The notes beneath the pieces are model-generated. The model was not told the DNA's origin and ran no database searches. It saw nothing but the letters and a program-made list of their open reading frames with translations. DNA of 6,910 nt from an uncultured Ectothiorhodospiraceae bacterium (GTDB taxonomy: Bacteria; Pseudomonadota; Gammaproteobacteria; UBA6429; Thiohalophilaceae). The stretch is from the NCBI GenBank assembly GCA_947259425.1, contig CAMYMO010000432.1, forward strand, positions 1-6,910, written 5' to 3'. Numbering within the stretch: the stretch's first letter is position 1; each line of letters starts with the position of its first letter. Of the stretch, positions 1 through 5,570 are shown one piece after another. Both the position numbers and the translations under genes were made by a program.

Positions 1-8
1 GGTGTCAT

Positions 9-896
9 ATGAGTTTAAACTATTCAATGTTGTGTCTGCTACTCCCTGTATTTTCTATAACAAATATAGGTGTCGCTGTAGAAGAAGATGATATTGCTAA
101 CAAAAAAGAAGAATCTGCCCTGGATCGTAGAATGCGGGTTGAACGAAGCACTCGTTACCAGTCATTTGTCTTAACTCCACATAAACCGAACTATGTTTTA
201 CCCATTACCTATAACGAAACGCCAAACAATGCACCTGTGGATGTCGTTAATGATGGTGAGTTAGACAATTATGAAATTAAATTCCAGTTAAGTGTAAAAT
301 TTCCTATAATCGATGGATTGTTCGGTGAGCAAGGGTCGGTTCAATTTGCTTATACCAATCTTTCATTTTGGCAGGCATATAATAGAACTTCTTCAAGCCC
401 TTTTCGTGAAACGGTTCATGAGCCTGAACTATTTTTAATATTTGAGAATGACTGGGAGTTTCTGGGATTTAAAAATCGTCTTGTTCAATTAGGTGTTGTC
501 CATCAATCCAATGGTCGTTCTGGTGAATTTTCACGTAGCTGGAATCGGATCTATGCTGATTTTATTTTCGAACGTGAGAATTATTATCTCAGTTTTCGGC
601 CTTGGTATCGTATCGGGAATACAGGTAATGATGATAATCCAGATATTGAGGAATTTCTTGGCCATGGTGAATTTCGTGCCGCTTACATTGGTAAAAAACA
701 ACGATTGAGCTTGATGTTACGCAATAATTTTCAGAGTCCAAATTATGGTGCAGTGGAATTGGATTGGAGCTTTCCTATGAGCCGGCGTGCCAAATGGTTT
801 GTGCAATATTTTAACGGTTATGGTGAAAGCTTGATTGATTATAACGCACGTGTAAATAGGTTGGGAGTAGGCATAGCACTTACTGACTGGTTGTAA
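9..896 (+). CDS. pldA: Outer-membrane phospholipase A (OmpLA / PLA1 family)
   Basis: Predicted calcium-dependent outer-membrane phospholipase that hydrolyses acyl ester bonds of phospholipids misplaced in the outer leaflet, helping keep the outer membrane asymmetric. The 295-residue product carries the family signature HQSNGRSGEFSRSWNR at about 165-180. By spacing with E. coli OmpLA (His142, Ser144, Asn156), the catalytic residues are H165, S167 and N179; R170 and S175 match the calcium-site Arg147 and Ser152. Alternating beta-strand patterns follow, and the chain ends in GIALTDWL, the kind of terminal strand recognised by the BAM machinery. Residues 1-23 look like a signal peptide but lack the usual basic residues near the N-terminus. 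Only 8 bases precede the ATG, so a start further upstream cannot be excluded; the two upstream in-frame codons (TGT, CAT) are neither starts nor stops. The catalytic set is complete, so the enzyme is probably active. Confidence 0.93.
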   Translation: MSLNYSMLCLLLPVFSITNIGVAVEEDDIANKKEESALDRRMRVERSTRYQSFVLTPHKPNYVLPITYNETPNNAPVDVVNDGELDNYEIKFQLSVKFPIIDGLFGEQGSVQFAYTNLSFWQAYNRTSSSPFRETVHEPELFLIFENDWEFLGFKNRLVQLGVVHQSNGRSGEFSRSWNRIYADFIFERENYYLSFRPWYRIGNTGNDDNPDIEEFLGHGEFRAAYIGKKQRLSLMLRNNFQSPNYGAVELDWSFPMSRRAKWFVQYFNGYGESLIDYNARVNRLGVGIALTDWL

Positions 897-1067
897 TGCC
901 TTATATTGGGTTAGTGCTAATAGATTGTATGTTAATCATGGCTACTAGTTTAGGAGTCTGTAGTTATATTAGTAATTTCAATAACTTAACCTGGATTTAC
1001 ACGTATTAATCACTTGTGTTTTCGACTATGCTAATACAATACTTTATCTAATTGGATTTATTTTGCT

Positions 1068-1526
1068 ATGTCATTTTTCTCTGCAACTGTGACCATCCCG
1101 GTTTGGTTTTTGATCATGATGAATATTATCGTGTTGCTGCTTTTAGCCAAGTTATTTTGGCTAATTTATCGGTATAAACAGGGTGACATAATCAAGGAAG
1201 AGCATAGCGATATGGTGGTATGGAAAATTAAAAGCCGAAAACCGGTGGCGGCACCTAATAAGTCATCTACGTATTTGACAGATGAAAAAGATAACGAGAA
1301 AAAAGATGAGTTAATTAAAGTACTAAAAATATTACTGAAGGAAGGTGAAAAAGGTGTTCTGATGCAAACAATCGCAGATCGGATGAGTACCAATATTGCA
1401 AATGCCCAGCATGCGATGAATAAATTGGTCGATAATAAAATGGTAGATGAAGTCATTGGAGTAAGCGGTACCAAATTCTATTTAACCCAAGAGGGCAAAG
1501 ATTATTGCCGCCGTAAAGCGAAATAA
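1068..1526 (+). CDS. Membrane-anchored protein with C-terminal winged-helix-like domain
   Basis: I do not recognise a named family. The 152-residue product has one strongly hydrophobic helix at about 9-34 (PVWFLIMMNIIVLLLLAKLF), followed by basic residues (RYK), so the positive-inside rule puts the C-terminus in the cytoplasm. A charged linker (about 38-80) leads to residues 80-150, which look like a winged helix-turn-helix: a helix with KVLKILLKEGEKG, a helix-turn-helix stretch TIADRMSTNIANAQHAMNKLVDNKMV, and a wing-like hairpin EVIGVSGTKFYLTQEGKDY. The last part resembles the 'YxLTxxG' ending of MarR-like and other wHTH domains. I infer a membrane-tethered DNA- or protein-binding module. 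No good Shine-Dalgarno is visible before the ATG (upstream is TTTATTTTGCT), but translation from here covers the whole hydrophobic helix. The gene stands alone, 171 bases after the phospholipase. Confidence 0.8.
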   Translation: MSFFSATVTIPVWFLIMMNIIVLLLLAKLFWLIYRYKQGDIIKEEHSDMVVWKIKSRKPVAAPNKSSTYLTDEKDNEKKDELIKVLKILLKEGEKGVLMQTIADRMSTNIANAQHAMNKLVDNKMVDEVIGVSGTKFYLTQEGKDYCRRKAK

Positions 1527-1621
1527 TTGAGTGATTTTATGACTTAAGTAGTCAACTTGCTTTAATGTTATTTACAAAGAGTCCAAAATAGGTGATTAGT
1601 TATTTGTATGAGGGATTATCA

Positions 1622-2122
1622 ATGAATCTGAAAAAAAATCTATCATTTAACTTATATATATTTATTCCATTTTTAATCTTATTAACGTCTTGCTCAGCAG
1701 GTAGTGAACAGTTTTCAGTAACCGATGGAGATGGTCCGGCGGGTTTCTGGTATGGTTTGTGGCATGGGATTATTTCTATAATAGCTTTAATTATTCATGT
1801 CTTTAATGACAGTGTCTTGGTGTATGAAACTAATAATACTGGAGGGTGGTATGACTTTGGTTTTCTGCTTGGGGTAATATTTGTATGGGGTGGAGGCTGT
1901 CATGCAAAGTGTAAATCAACTGAACGCAAAAAGCGTGATGCTGAGTGGGATGAAATTGGAAATAAAATAGAAATAAAAGTCATGCGAAAATTAAAAAACT
2001 GGGCAGATAAAGAGGAAGCGGAAGAAATTAGCGCGGTAAATAAAGAAGACTGGGATGAGGTCTGTGAAAAAGTAGAGCAAAAACTTAAACGTAAACTGAG
2101 AGAATGGGCAGAAAAGGACTAG
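1622..2122 (+). CDS. Lipoprotein-like membrane protein with duplicated C-terminal helical motif
   Basis: A 166-residue protein of unknown function. The start ATG at 1622 has a GAGGGA Shine-Dalgarno at 1610-1615; a GTG at 1592 is in frame but would add residues in front of the signal peptide. Residues 1-24 form a lipoprotein-type signal ending in the lipobox LTSC (C24). A conserved-looking segment follows, with GFWYGLWHG and an aromatic/hydrophobic helix (about 44-61), then NNTGGWYDFGFLLGV and a second helix (77-91), then GGGCHAKCK with Cys93 and Cys97. I recall similar GLWHG...GGWYDFGFLLG segments in proteins annotated only as hypothetical. The highly charged tail (101-166) contains two copies of a W-D-E-[IV]-x5-E...RKL...WA-x-K motif, at 109-131 and 144-166, likely amphipathic or coiled-coil helices. 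Two membrane segments after a lipobox are unusual, so the first segment could instead be an ordinary membrane anchor. Confidence 0.82.
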   Translation: MNLKKNLSFNLYIFIPFLILLTSCSAGSEQFSVTDGDGPAGFWYGLWHGIISIIALIIHVFNDSVLVYETNNTGGWYDFGFLLGVIFVWGGGCHAKCKSTERKKRDAEWDEIGNKIEIKVMRKLKNWADKEEAEEISAVNKEDWDEVCEKVEQKLKRKLREWAEKD

Positions 2123-2141
2123 CGACTGAGCAATGATTTAG

Positions 2142-2246
2142 ATGGATTTGATGCAATCTCAAATTCCGCAAGACCAAATTCCGCAAGATTGGAAAAGTAA
2201 TTATATCGCTATTTCTCTTAGCTCTTTGTTATGGTATTTGCCATGA
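2142..2246 (+). CDS. Doubtful 34-residue small ORF before the AraC-type gene
   Basis: A short frame from ATG 2142 to TGA 2244-2246, preceded directly by an in-frame stop (TAG 2139-2141). The product has 34 residues, with a duplicated QIPQD-QIPQD segment and then a hydrophobic end (NYIAISLSSLLWYLP). Its stop overlaps the ATG at 2243 of the AraC-type gene in the ATGA arrangement typical of translational coupling, so it could be a coupled leader peptide. There is no good Shine-Dalgarno and I know no homologue, so it may equally be a chance frame. Confidence 0.22.
   Translation: MDLMQSQIPQDQIPQDWKSNYIAISLSSLLWYLP
2160..2188 (+). repeat. 14-bp tandem direct repeat
   Basis: CAAATTCCGCAAGA occurs at 2160-2173 and again at 2175-2188, giving a period of 15 bases separated by a single C. 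The period is a multiple of three, so within the small frame 2142-2246 it doubles the peptide unit QIPQD without shifting the frame. It lies 55-83 bases upstream of the AraC-type regulator start, so it could also be a paired binding site for that regulator or a recent slippage duplication. Confidence 0.75.
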
Positions 2247-3205
2247 ATAAAAAGCAGGCCAAAACAAGTACTTCTAGCGAATACCGTCGACGAATAAAAA
2301 AAGCTACCGAATTCATTGATGATCACCTCGACCAACCGATAAGGCTCGAGGAAGTGGCCAGTGTCAGTCACTTTTCATCGTATCATTTTCATCGGATTTT
2401 CCACGCATTGATGGGGGAGACCGTTAATAACTATATATCTCGAAAACGTATGGAAAGAGCAGCCTATCGATTAATTAGCAAGACTGACCTAAGCATCACT
2501 GATGTGGCTGAGTTGGGTGGTTTTTCATCTGGTGCAAATTTTGCCAAGGCCTTTAAACTGTATTTTGGTGTCAGTCCTTCAGATCTTAGAAATCCTGAAG
2601 GCGATAAAAACAGCAAGATTGGAAAAATCTATCGCAAGTATGGAAAAGCATTCAACCCATTGGATCTGTATTCTCAGTTTGTAACCAATATTTTGGTATT
2701 TGATACCGACAAACTAGAGGAATTGTTAATGAAAATTAAAGTAGAAGAGATGCGAGAAAAATCGATTGCTTATTTAACGTCACCGAAAGGGTATGAGTTA
2801 GATTCAGTGTATGCAACTTGGGATAAAATTATGAGCTGGGCTACTGCCCAGGGCATCGATGCATCGAGACAGAAAAAATACGCAATCTGCCATGATAACC
2901 CTGCAATTACCCCCGAGGATAAGTGTCGATATGATGCCGCCATGGTCATCGAACCTAAACTAAAGGTGAGCACGCCTTATACTCGATCGGTTATTCCCGC
3001 TGGTAAATACGCCGTTGCGTACTACAAAGATTCTGGTGACAAGATTAACAATTTTATCACCGAATTATGCTCAAGCTGGTTTCCAACAAGTGGTTATGAG
3101 CCCGACGATTACCCTCCCGTTTTTAATTATCTGAATGATGCTAGAGAAGATGGGTATGTGGAAATGGATGTATATATCAAGGTGAAAGAGTTACAAGCGA
3201 GTTGA
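2243..3205 (+). CDS. AraC-family transcriptional regulator with GyrI-like effector domain
   Basis: Predicted cytoplasmic transcription factor of the Rob/SoxS-like type, with an N-terminal AraC DNA-binding domain and a C-terminal GyrI-like (SbmC/BmrR-type) small-molecule-binding domain. Numbering from ATG 2243 (320 residues), the first helix-turn-helix is at about 20-66 (IRLEEVASVSHFSSYHFHRI) and the second at about 71-116 (SITDVAELGGFSSGANFAKA, then FKLYFGVSPSDLR). The GyrI-like part runs from about 165 to 316, with DNPAITPEDKCRYDA, the PAGKYAV strand, and the typical ending EPDDYPPVFNYLND...DGYVEMDVYIKVK. Such proteins usually activate efflux or stress genes on binding hydrophobic or cationic compounds; the ligand here is unknown. 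An alternative ATG at 2231 adds four residues. Neither start has a clear Shine-Dalgarno; I prefer 2243 because it opens with MNKK and overlaps the preceding small frame as ATGA. The next gene overlaps its stop, implying co-transcription. Confidence 0.93.
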   Translation: MNKKQAKTSTSSEYRRRIKKATEFIDDHLDQPIRLEEVASVSHFSSYHFHRIFHALMGETVNNYISRKRMERAAYRLISKTDLSITDVAELGGFSSGANFAKAFKLYFGVSPSDLRNPEGDKNSKIGKIYRKYGKAFNPLDLYSQFVTNILVFDTDKLEELLMKIKVEEMREKSIAYLTSPKGYELDSVYATWDKIMSWATAQGIDASRQKKYAICHDNPAITPEDKCRYDAAMVIEPKLKVSTPYTRSVIPAGKYAVAYYKDSGDKINNFITELCSSWFPTSGYEPDDYPPVFNYLNDAREDGYVEMDVYIKVKELQAS

Positions 3206-3495
3206 GAGTGACTAAATCCAGGAGAAAAATTAACAACTGGTCCTCTAAGGTCACTCGTGAGAGTCATGCACTGGAACTCGAAGAAGGCGTGTTTACCTGG
3301 TCCGATCCGAAATTAATCGCAAAATCTTTAAAAAAATCTGCGGAAAGGAGTGAACAACGAAAATCGGAACCTTTTCGCTCTGCAATGTCAATGCTTGTTT
3401 TTTATATCAATCGTGCAGGGCGAAAGCTCGATCCGCAACAAAAAAAAATACTAGAACAGTCCAAACACGAGCTGCGTGTATTGTTTAATCGGTAA
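3202..3495 (+). CDS. DUF3175 family protein
   Basis: A 97-residue small basic protein that I recognise as DUF3175, a proteobacterial family of unknown function. The family core runs from about residue 11: NNWSSKVTRESHALELEEGVF, then the DPKLIAKSLKKSAERS stretch, then RKSEPFRSAMSMLVFYINRAG, and a final Lys/Glu-rich helix ending in LRVLFNR. Length and order agree with a complete family member, with no truncation. The start is either TTG at 3202, overlapping the TGA of the regulator as TTGA, or GTG at 3208; neither has a strong Shine-Dalgarno, so translational coupling to the regulator is likely. The pairing suggests shared expression with the AraC/GyrI-type gene, but no function follows from that. 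It ends 23 bases before the convergent host-attachment gene, with no clear terminator between. Confidence 0.88.
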   Translation: MRVTKSRRKINNWSSKVTRESHALELEEGVFTWSDPKLIAKSLKKSAERSEQRKSEPFRSAMSMLVFYINRAGRKLDPQQKKILEQSKHELRVLFNR

Positions 3496-3518
3496 AGAGA
3501 AAACCTTGGCTAGTTTGT

Positions 3519-3953
3519 TTAGTGTGCAGGTAGATGTTTTTGTATATCCTCAACAGTATGTTGTGTCAGGTCCTTATTGATTTCTGCACCGACGCACTTC
3601 ATTATTTCAGGATTAAAAGTGCCTCGCAATTGCCCTAACATAGCGGGTGCAGCAATAATAACAAGATGCTTAAATTTGTTATTAGTCCGCTCTTTTTCCA
3701 AATAATCGTTAATCTGCCTGGCAAACGACTCTATTTCATGCTTTTTAGGTTCCACGGTTGTTTCCATAGCATGCCGGCCTTCACCAGAGTGGTCAAAAGC
3801 GCGCCCTGGTAGATCACTGGTAAGTTCCTGCTCATGTAAGCGGGTACCAGGATGAACCAGAGTTGTGATTTCGTTAAGTACAGCTGATGCGCTTGTCCCT
3901 GAAAATATTCGACAACGGCTGCCATCAGCAACAATAATCCAGTTTGTGCTCAT
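3519..3953 (-). CDS. Host-attachment family protein
   Basis: A 144-residue protein of the family annotated 'protein required for attachment to host cells', which is related to the bacterial homologues of archaeal/eukaryotic release factor 1 (baeRF-type fold). Recognisable features in order are the opening strand NWIIVADGSRCRIF, then LVHPGTRLHEQELTSDLPGR at about 32-51, the GEGRHAMETTVEPKKHE segment (58-73), the FARQINDYLEK helix, and the core LVIIAAPAMLGQLRG (97-111). Length is normal for the single-domain family. A longer frame begins at 4061, but the start at 3953 is favoured by a strong GGGAGG site and by the family's N-terminus (M-x-x-x-W-I-[IV]-V-A-D). The name comes from early plant-attachment work; in most bacteria the cellular role is not established. 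It is transcribed alone, convergent with the DUF3175 gene. Confidence 0.9.
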   Translation of the reverse strand: MSTNWIIVADGSRCRIFSGTSASAVLNEITTLVHPGTRLHEQELTSDLPGRAFDHSGEGRHAMETTVEPKKHEIESFARQINDYLEKERTNNKFKHLVIIAAPAMLGQLRGTFNPEIMKCVGAEINKDLTQHTVEDIQKHLPAH

Positions 3954-3960
3954 AAGATAT

Positions 3961-3966
3961 CCTCCC
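3961..3966 (-). promoter_or_regulatory. Strong Shine-Dalgarno fixing the start at 3953
   Basis: On the minus strand GGGAGG lies 7 bases before the ATG at 3953-3951. It is one of the best ribosome-binding sites in the window and decides against the longer 4061 frame. Confidence 0.85.
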
Positions 3967-3997
3967 TTTGATACGAGCAAATTAACACCAATGAGAA

Positions 3998-4020
3998 TAT
4001 AGACTATTAAAGTATAGACT
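3998..4020. repeat. TATAGACT direct repeat, possible operator
   Basis: TATAGACT occurs at 3998-4005 and 4013-4020, a spacing of 15 bases, 45-67 bases upstream of the host-attachment start at 3953. On the minus strand the two copies overlap -10-like hexamers (TATACT at 4016-4011 and TATATT at 4001-3996) without a good -35 partner. A direct-repeat regulator site over the promoter is possible; chance in AT-rich DNA is not excluded. Confidence 0.4.
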
Positions 4021-4278
4021 GCATAATCTAAACTAAAATTGATATTGATCAGTAATTTCAATAATTTGCAGGTGGATGATAAATTTATTCAGTAATTAAT
4101 ATTTTATGGTTAATTATTCCAGTAAACTCAATAAGATAGCTTTTACAAATTTATTTATGCTAGCTCTAGGTACTGGTATTTTCAGGTTCAGTATTTGAGT
4201 ATAATGAACTAATAATTATCAAGTTTGACTAGGATTAGATTAAAAGTAAAATTTACCCATTTGCTAGTATCATCTTTC

Positions 4279-4773
4279 TTAGTAAGTTACTTTCTTTTTC
4301 ATGAGATGACTTTGGCAATACACGCTATCCTGGTAATTTTTCTTTGTTAGTGCAATTCCTGTTATAACTACATAATTGGCCAATTCTTTCCATTTGATAC
4401 GTTGCGAATAAGCGGTGCCTTCATGTTGAAAGTATGAATGAATGTTCGAAACTTTCTTTTTGCCGTAAGGTTTAAGGAAAATTTTCTTCGTACTGTTGAT
4501 TATATTTTTACATTGGCTGCGACTGGCTTTTTTTACCGGTTTACTCACTTTGATATCAATTGTGCCACGACCGGCATTATATTTAGCACGTATCGTCGCG
4601 CCGTGCAGACCTCGTCGTTTTATTCCACTTAAACTTGCATTCAATCTTAATATGCCTAAATCCATCATGGTAACGGGTTCTTTAGCGATTATATGGGCAG
4701 GTGTTTTTTTTTGTGCATGTACACCGAACGGCGTTAGCAAGAGACTGGCGACGAGCAAAGAAAATAATTTCAT
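4279..4773 (-). CDS. Secreted basic protein of unknown function
   Basis: I do not recognise a family. The 164-residue product starts with a textbook Sec signal peptide: MKLFSLLVASLLLTPFGVHA, with cleavage predicted after A20 (VHA|QK). The mature part of about 144 residues is very rich in lysine and arginine (runs such as KKTPAH, GIKRRG, KPYGKKK and MKKK near the C-terminus). It has only two cysteines (C88, C153), which could form a disulfide in the periplasm. Segments TIDIKVSKP and NYVVITGIAL look like beta strands. ATG 4773 is chosen because it gives the complete signal peptide; a TTG at 4827 is in frame but adds a hydrophilic leader. No strong Shine-Dalgarno is visible before the ATG. The mature charge would suit binding to anionic cell-wall or envelope polymers, which is only a guess. 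Confidence 0.75.
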   Translation of the reverse strand: MKLFSLLVASLLLTPFGVHAQKKTPAHIIAKEPVTMMDLGILRLNASLSGIKRRGLHGATIRAKYNAGRGTIDIKVSKPVKKASRSQCKNIINSTKKIFLKPYGKKKVSNIHSYFQHEGTAYSQRIKWKELANYVVITGIALTKKNYQDSVYCQSHLMKKKVTY

Positions 4774-4893
4774 TAAAGTACCATTAGGTTTATCGTTATC
4801 TTGATTTATTAGATATAGCACATTCAAAGCAGCTTTAAAGGGGAGGGGACATTATTATCTGCTGATTAATCTAATAATCATAAAATAGGTTAG

Positions 4894-5451
4894 CTATTTG
4901 CAACCATTAAGTATGAGCATCCACGATCCAAGATCAAAAGTATCAAGAGGGTCAGGCTCACGCATGCGAGCGCAAATCGTTTTACCCGATGGGTAACGGA
5001 ATACAATATAAACTTCACCGCTAGGTAGATTGTTAAATGTTTCTATTGTTGTTTTTGTAACATTCTTGTGAGAATTGAATAAGTCGTTTCGGTAATTAGG
5101 GATTGAAATAGTCTTTCTTTTTAACTCACGCCAAAATTCCGGCTGCGCCGCCAGTTCACGGGCTGAATTAAGACTGTTTTGCCATAGATCAATACCAGGC
5201 TGTTTAAGAGTAGGTTGTGTTTGTTCTAATTGCCGGAATTGTGTTGGAAGCGATCGTATGGCCTTTTTATTATTTATTGTATGGTTTTGTTTTAAATGGA
5301 TAATATAAGTTATAGCTGCTTGGCTACTTTTATTCGGTTTTTCAATAAGTAAGTTCAAAATCAAGATTAATACCAGGTTCAAAATGATCGAAATCAGCAA
5401 AAATGGAAAATAATAAAATGCATACCGGAGTATTATTGGGTTGACAGTCAT
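4894..5451 (-). CDS. Single-pass membrane protein of unknown function
   Basis: A 185-residue orphan that I do not recognise. Residues about 10-36 form one long hydrophobic helix (YAFYYFPFLLISIILNLVLI and onwards), followed by EKPNK. The rest is hydrophilic: a Gln/Lys-rich stretch (50-115) with likely helices, a middle part with NYRNDLFNSHKNVTKTTIETF, and a small beta-like C-terminal module (145-185) with GEVYIVFRYPSGKTICARM and FDLGSWMLILNG. The only two cysteines are C160 and C184. The sequence does not decide orientation: few charged residues flank the helix. The ATG at 5451 is the only Met codon before the hydrophobic helix and has a poor Shine-Dalgarno. A 7-bp inverted repeat lies 34-55 bases upstream. 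The next gene upstream (5555-5851) has the same strand with a 103-base gap, so co-transcription is possible. Confidence 0.72.
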   Translation of the reverse strand: MTVNPIILRYAFYYFPFLLISIILNLVLILILNLLIEKPNKSSQAAITYIIHLKQNHTINNKKAIRSLPTQFRQLEQTQPTLKQPGIDLWQNSLNSARELAAQPEFWRELKRKTISIPNYRNDLFNSHKNVTKTTIETFNNLPSGEVYIVFRYPSGKTICARMREPDPLDTFDLGSWMLILNGCK

Positions 5452-5484
5452 GAATAAATCGACAAACCCATTAACAGAAAGTTC

Positions 5485-5506
5485 GTGAATTTTTAAGTCA
5501 ATTCAC
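5485..5506. promoter_or_regulatory. 7-bp inverted repeat, candidate operator
   Basis: GTGAATT (5485-5491) and AATTCAC (5500-5506) form a perfect inverted repeat with an 8-base spacer, upstream of the minus-strand gene starting at 5451. On that strand the spacer and right arm contain TTGACT (5501-5496), a good -35 hexamer, but no matching -10 is visible at the usual distance. The spacing does not fit CRP (GTGA-N8-TCAC). A dimeric repressor site covering a promoter is the likeliest reading. Confidence 0.4.
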
Positions 5507-5521
5507 ACTGGTGATGACAGG

Positions 5522-5570
5522 AAATCAGCTGTGCCGACTACTATTAAGAGTATCTCAGCACTGATTTTTT
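5522..5570 (+). terminator. Interrupted hairpin plus T-tract, oriented against the neighbouring genes
   Basis: Three nested stem segments are visible: AAATCA (5522-5527) with TGATTT (5562-5567), GTGC (5531-5534) with GCAC (5558-5561), and TACT (5539-5542) with AGTA (5549-5552), closing on the loop ATTAAG. TTTTTT follows at 5565-5570 on the plus strand, so as an intrinsic terminator it would act on plus-strand, i.e. antisense, transcripts. On the minus strand the same hairpin would sit at the 3' end of the 5555-5851 gene, including its stop codon, but without a good T-tract. The stem is interrupted and modest. Confidence 0.35.

Larger units (their letters stand above)
3954..4278. other. 325-bp AT-rich intergenic region upstream of the host-attachment gene
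   Basis: No credible gene on either strand. The gene-proximal part holds the Shine-Dalgarno and a TATAGACT direct repeat, which probably belong to the promoter region of the host-attachment gene. Further out are degenerate AGTAA-type elements: AGTAATTTCAATAA (4051-4064), AGTAATTAATATTT (4091-4104) and AGTAAACTCAATAA (4121-4134). They may be just AT-rich similarity. The distal end receives the 3' end of the minus-strand gene 4279-4773, but I see no convincing intrinsic terminator there. Confidence 0.6.

Noticed and set aside
971..984. AGTAATTTCAATAA also occurs identically at 4051-4064
   Set aside because: A 14-base AT-only-style match in AT-rich DNA of this length can arise by chance, and the flanks do not match.
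1115..1128. FNR-like TTGAT-N4-ATGAA match
   Set aside because: It lies inside the coding sequence of the membrane-anchored winged-helix protein, has a mismatch in the core half-site and serves no nearby promoter.
1540..1554. TGACT-TAAGT-AGTCA inverted repeat after the 1068-1526 gene
   Set aside because: The stem is only five base pairs with no T-tract after it, too weak to call a terminator.
3496..3518. Bidirectional terminator between the convergent DUF3175 and host-attachment genes
   Set aside because: Only a four-base stem (AAAC/GTTT) is visible, insufficient for an intrinsic terminator.
3954..4061. N-terminal extension of the host-attachment frame up to 4061
   Set aside because: The family N-terminus and a strong Shine-Dalgarno place the start at 3953; the extension would lie in the leader.
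4438..4804. Plus-strand reading frames across the secreted basic protein gene
   Set aside because: They mirror the minus-strand gene, lack ribosome-binding sites and have no recognisable protein features; the minus strand carries a clear signal peptide.
4840..4848. GGGGAGGGG run as a G-quadruplex or ribosome-binding site
   Set aside because: Only two G-runs are present, and no plus-strand gene starts just downstream.
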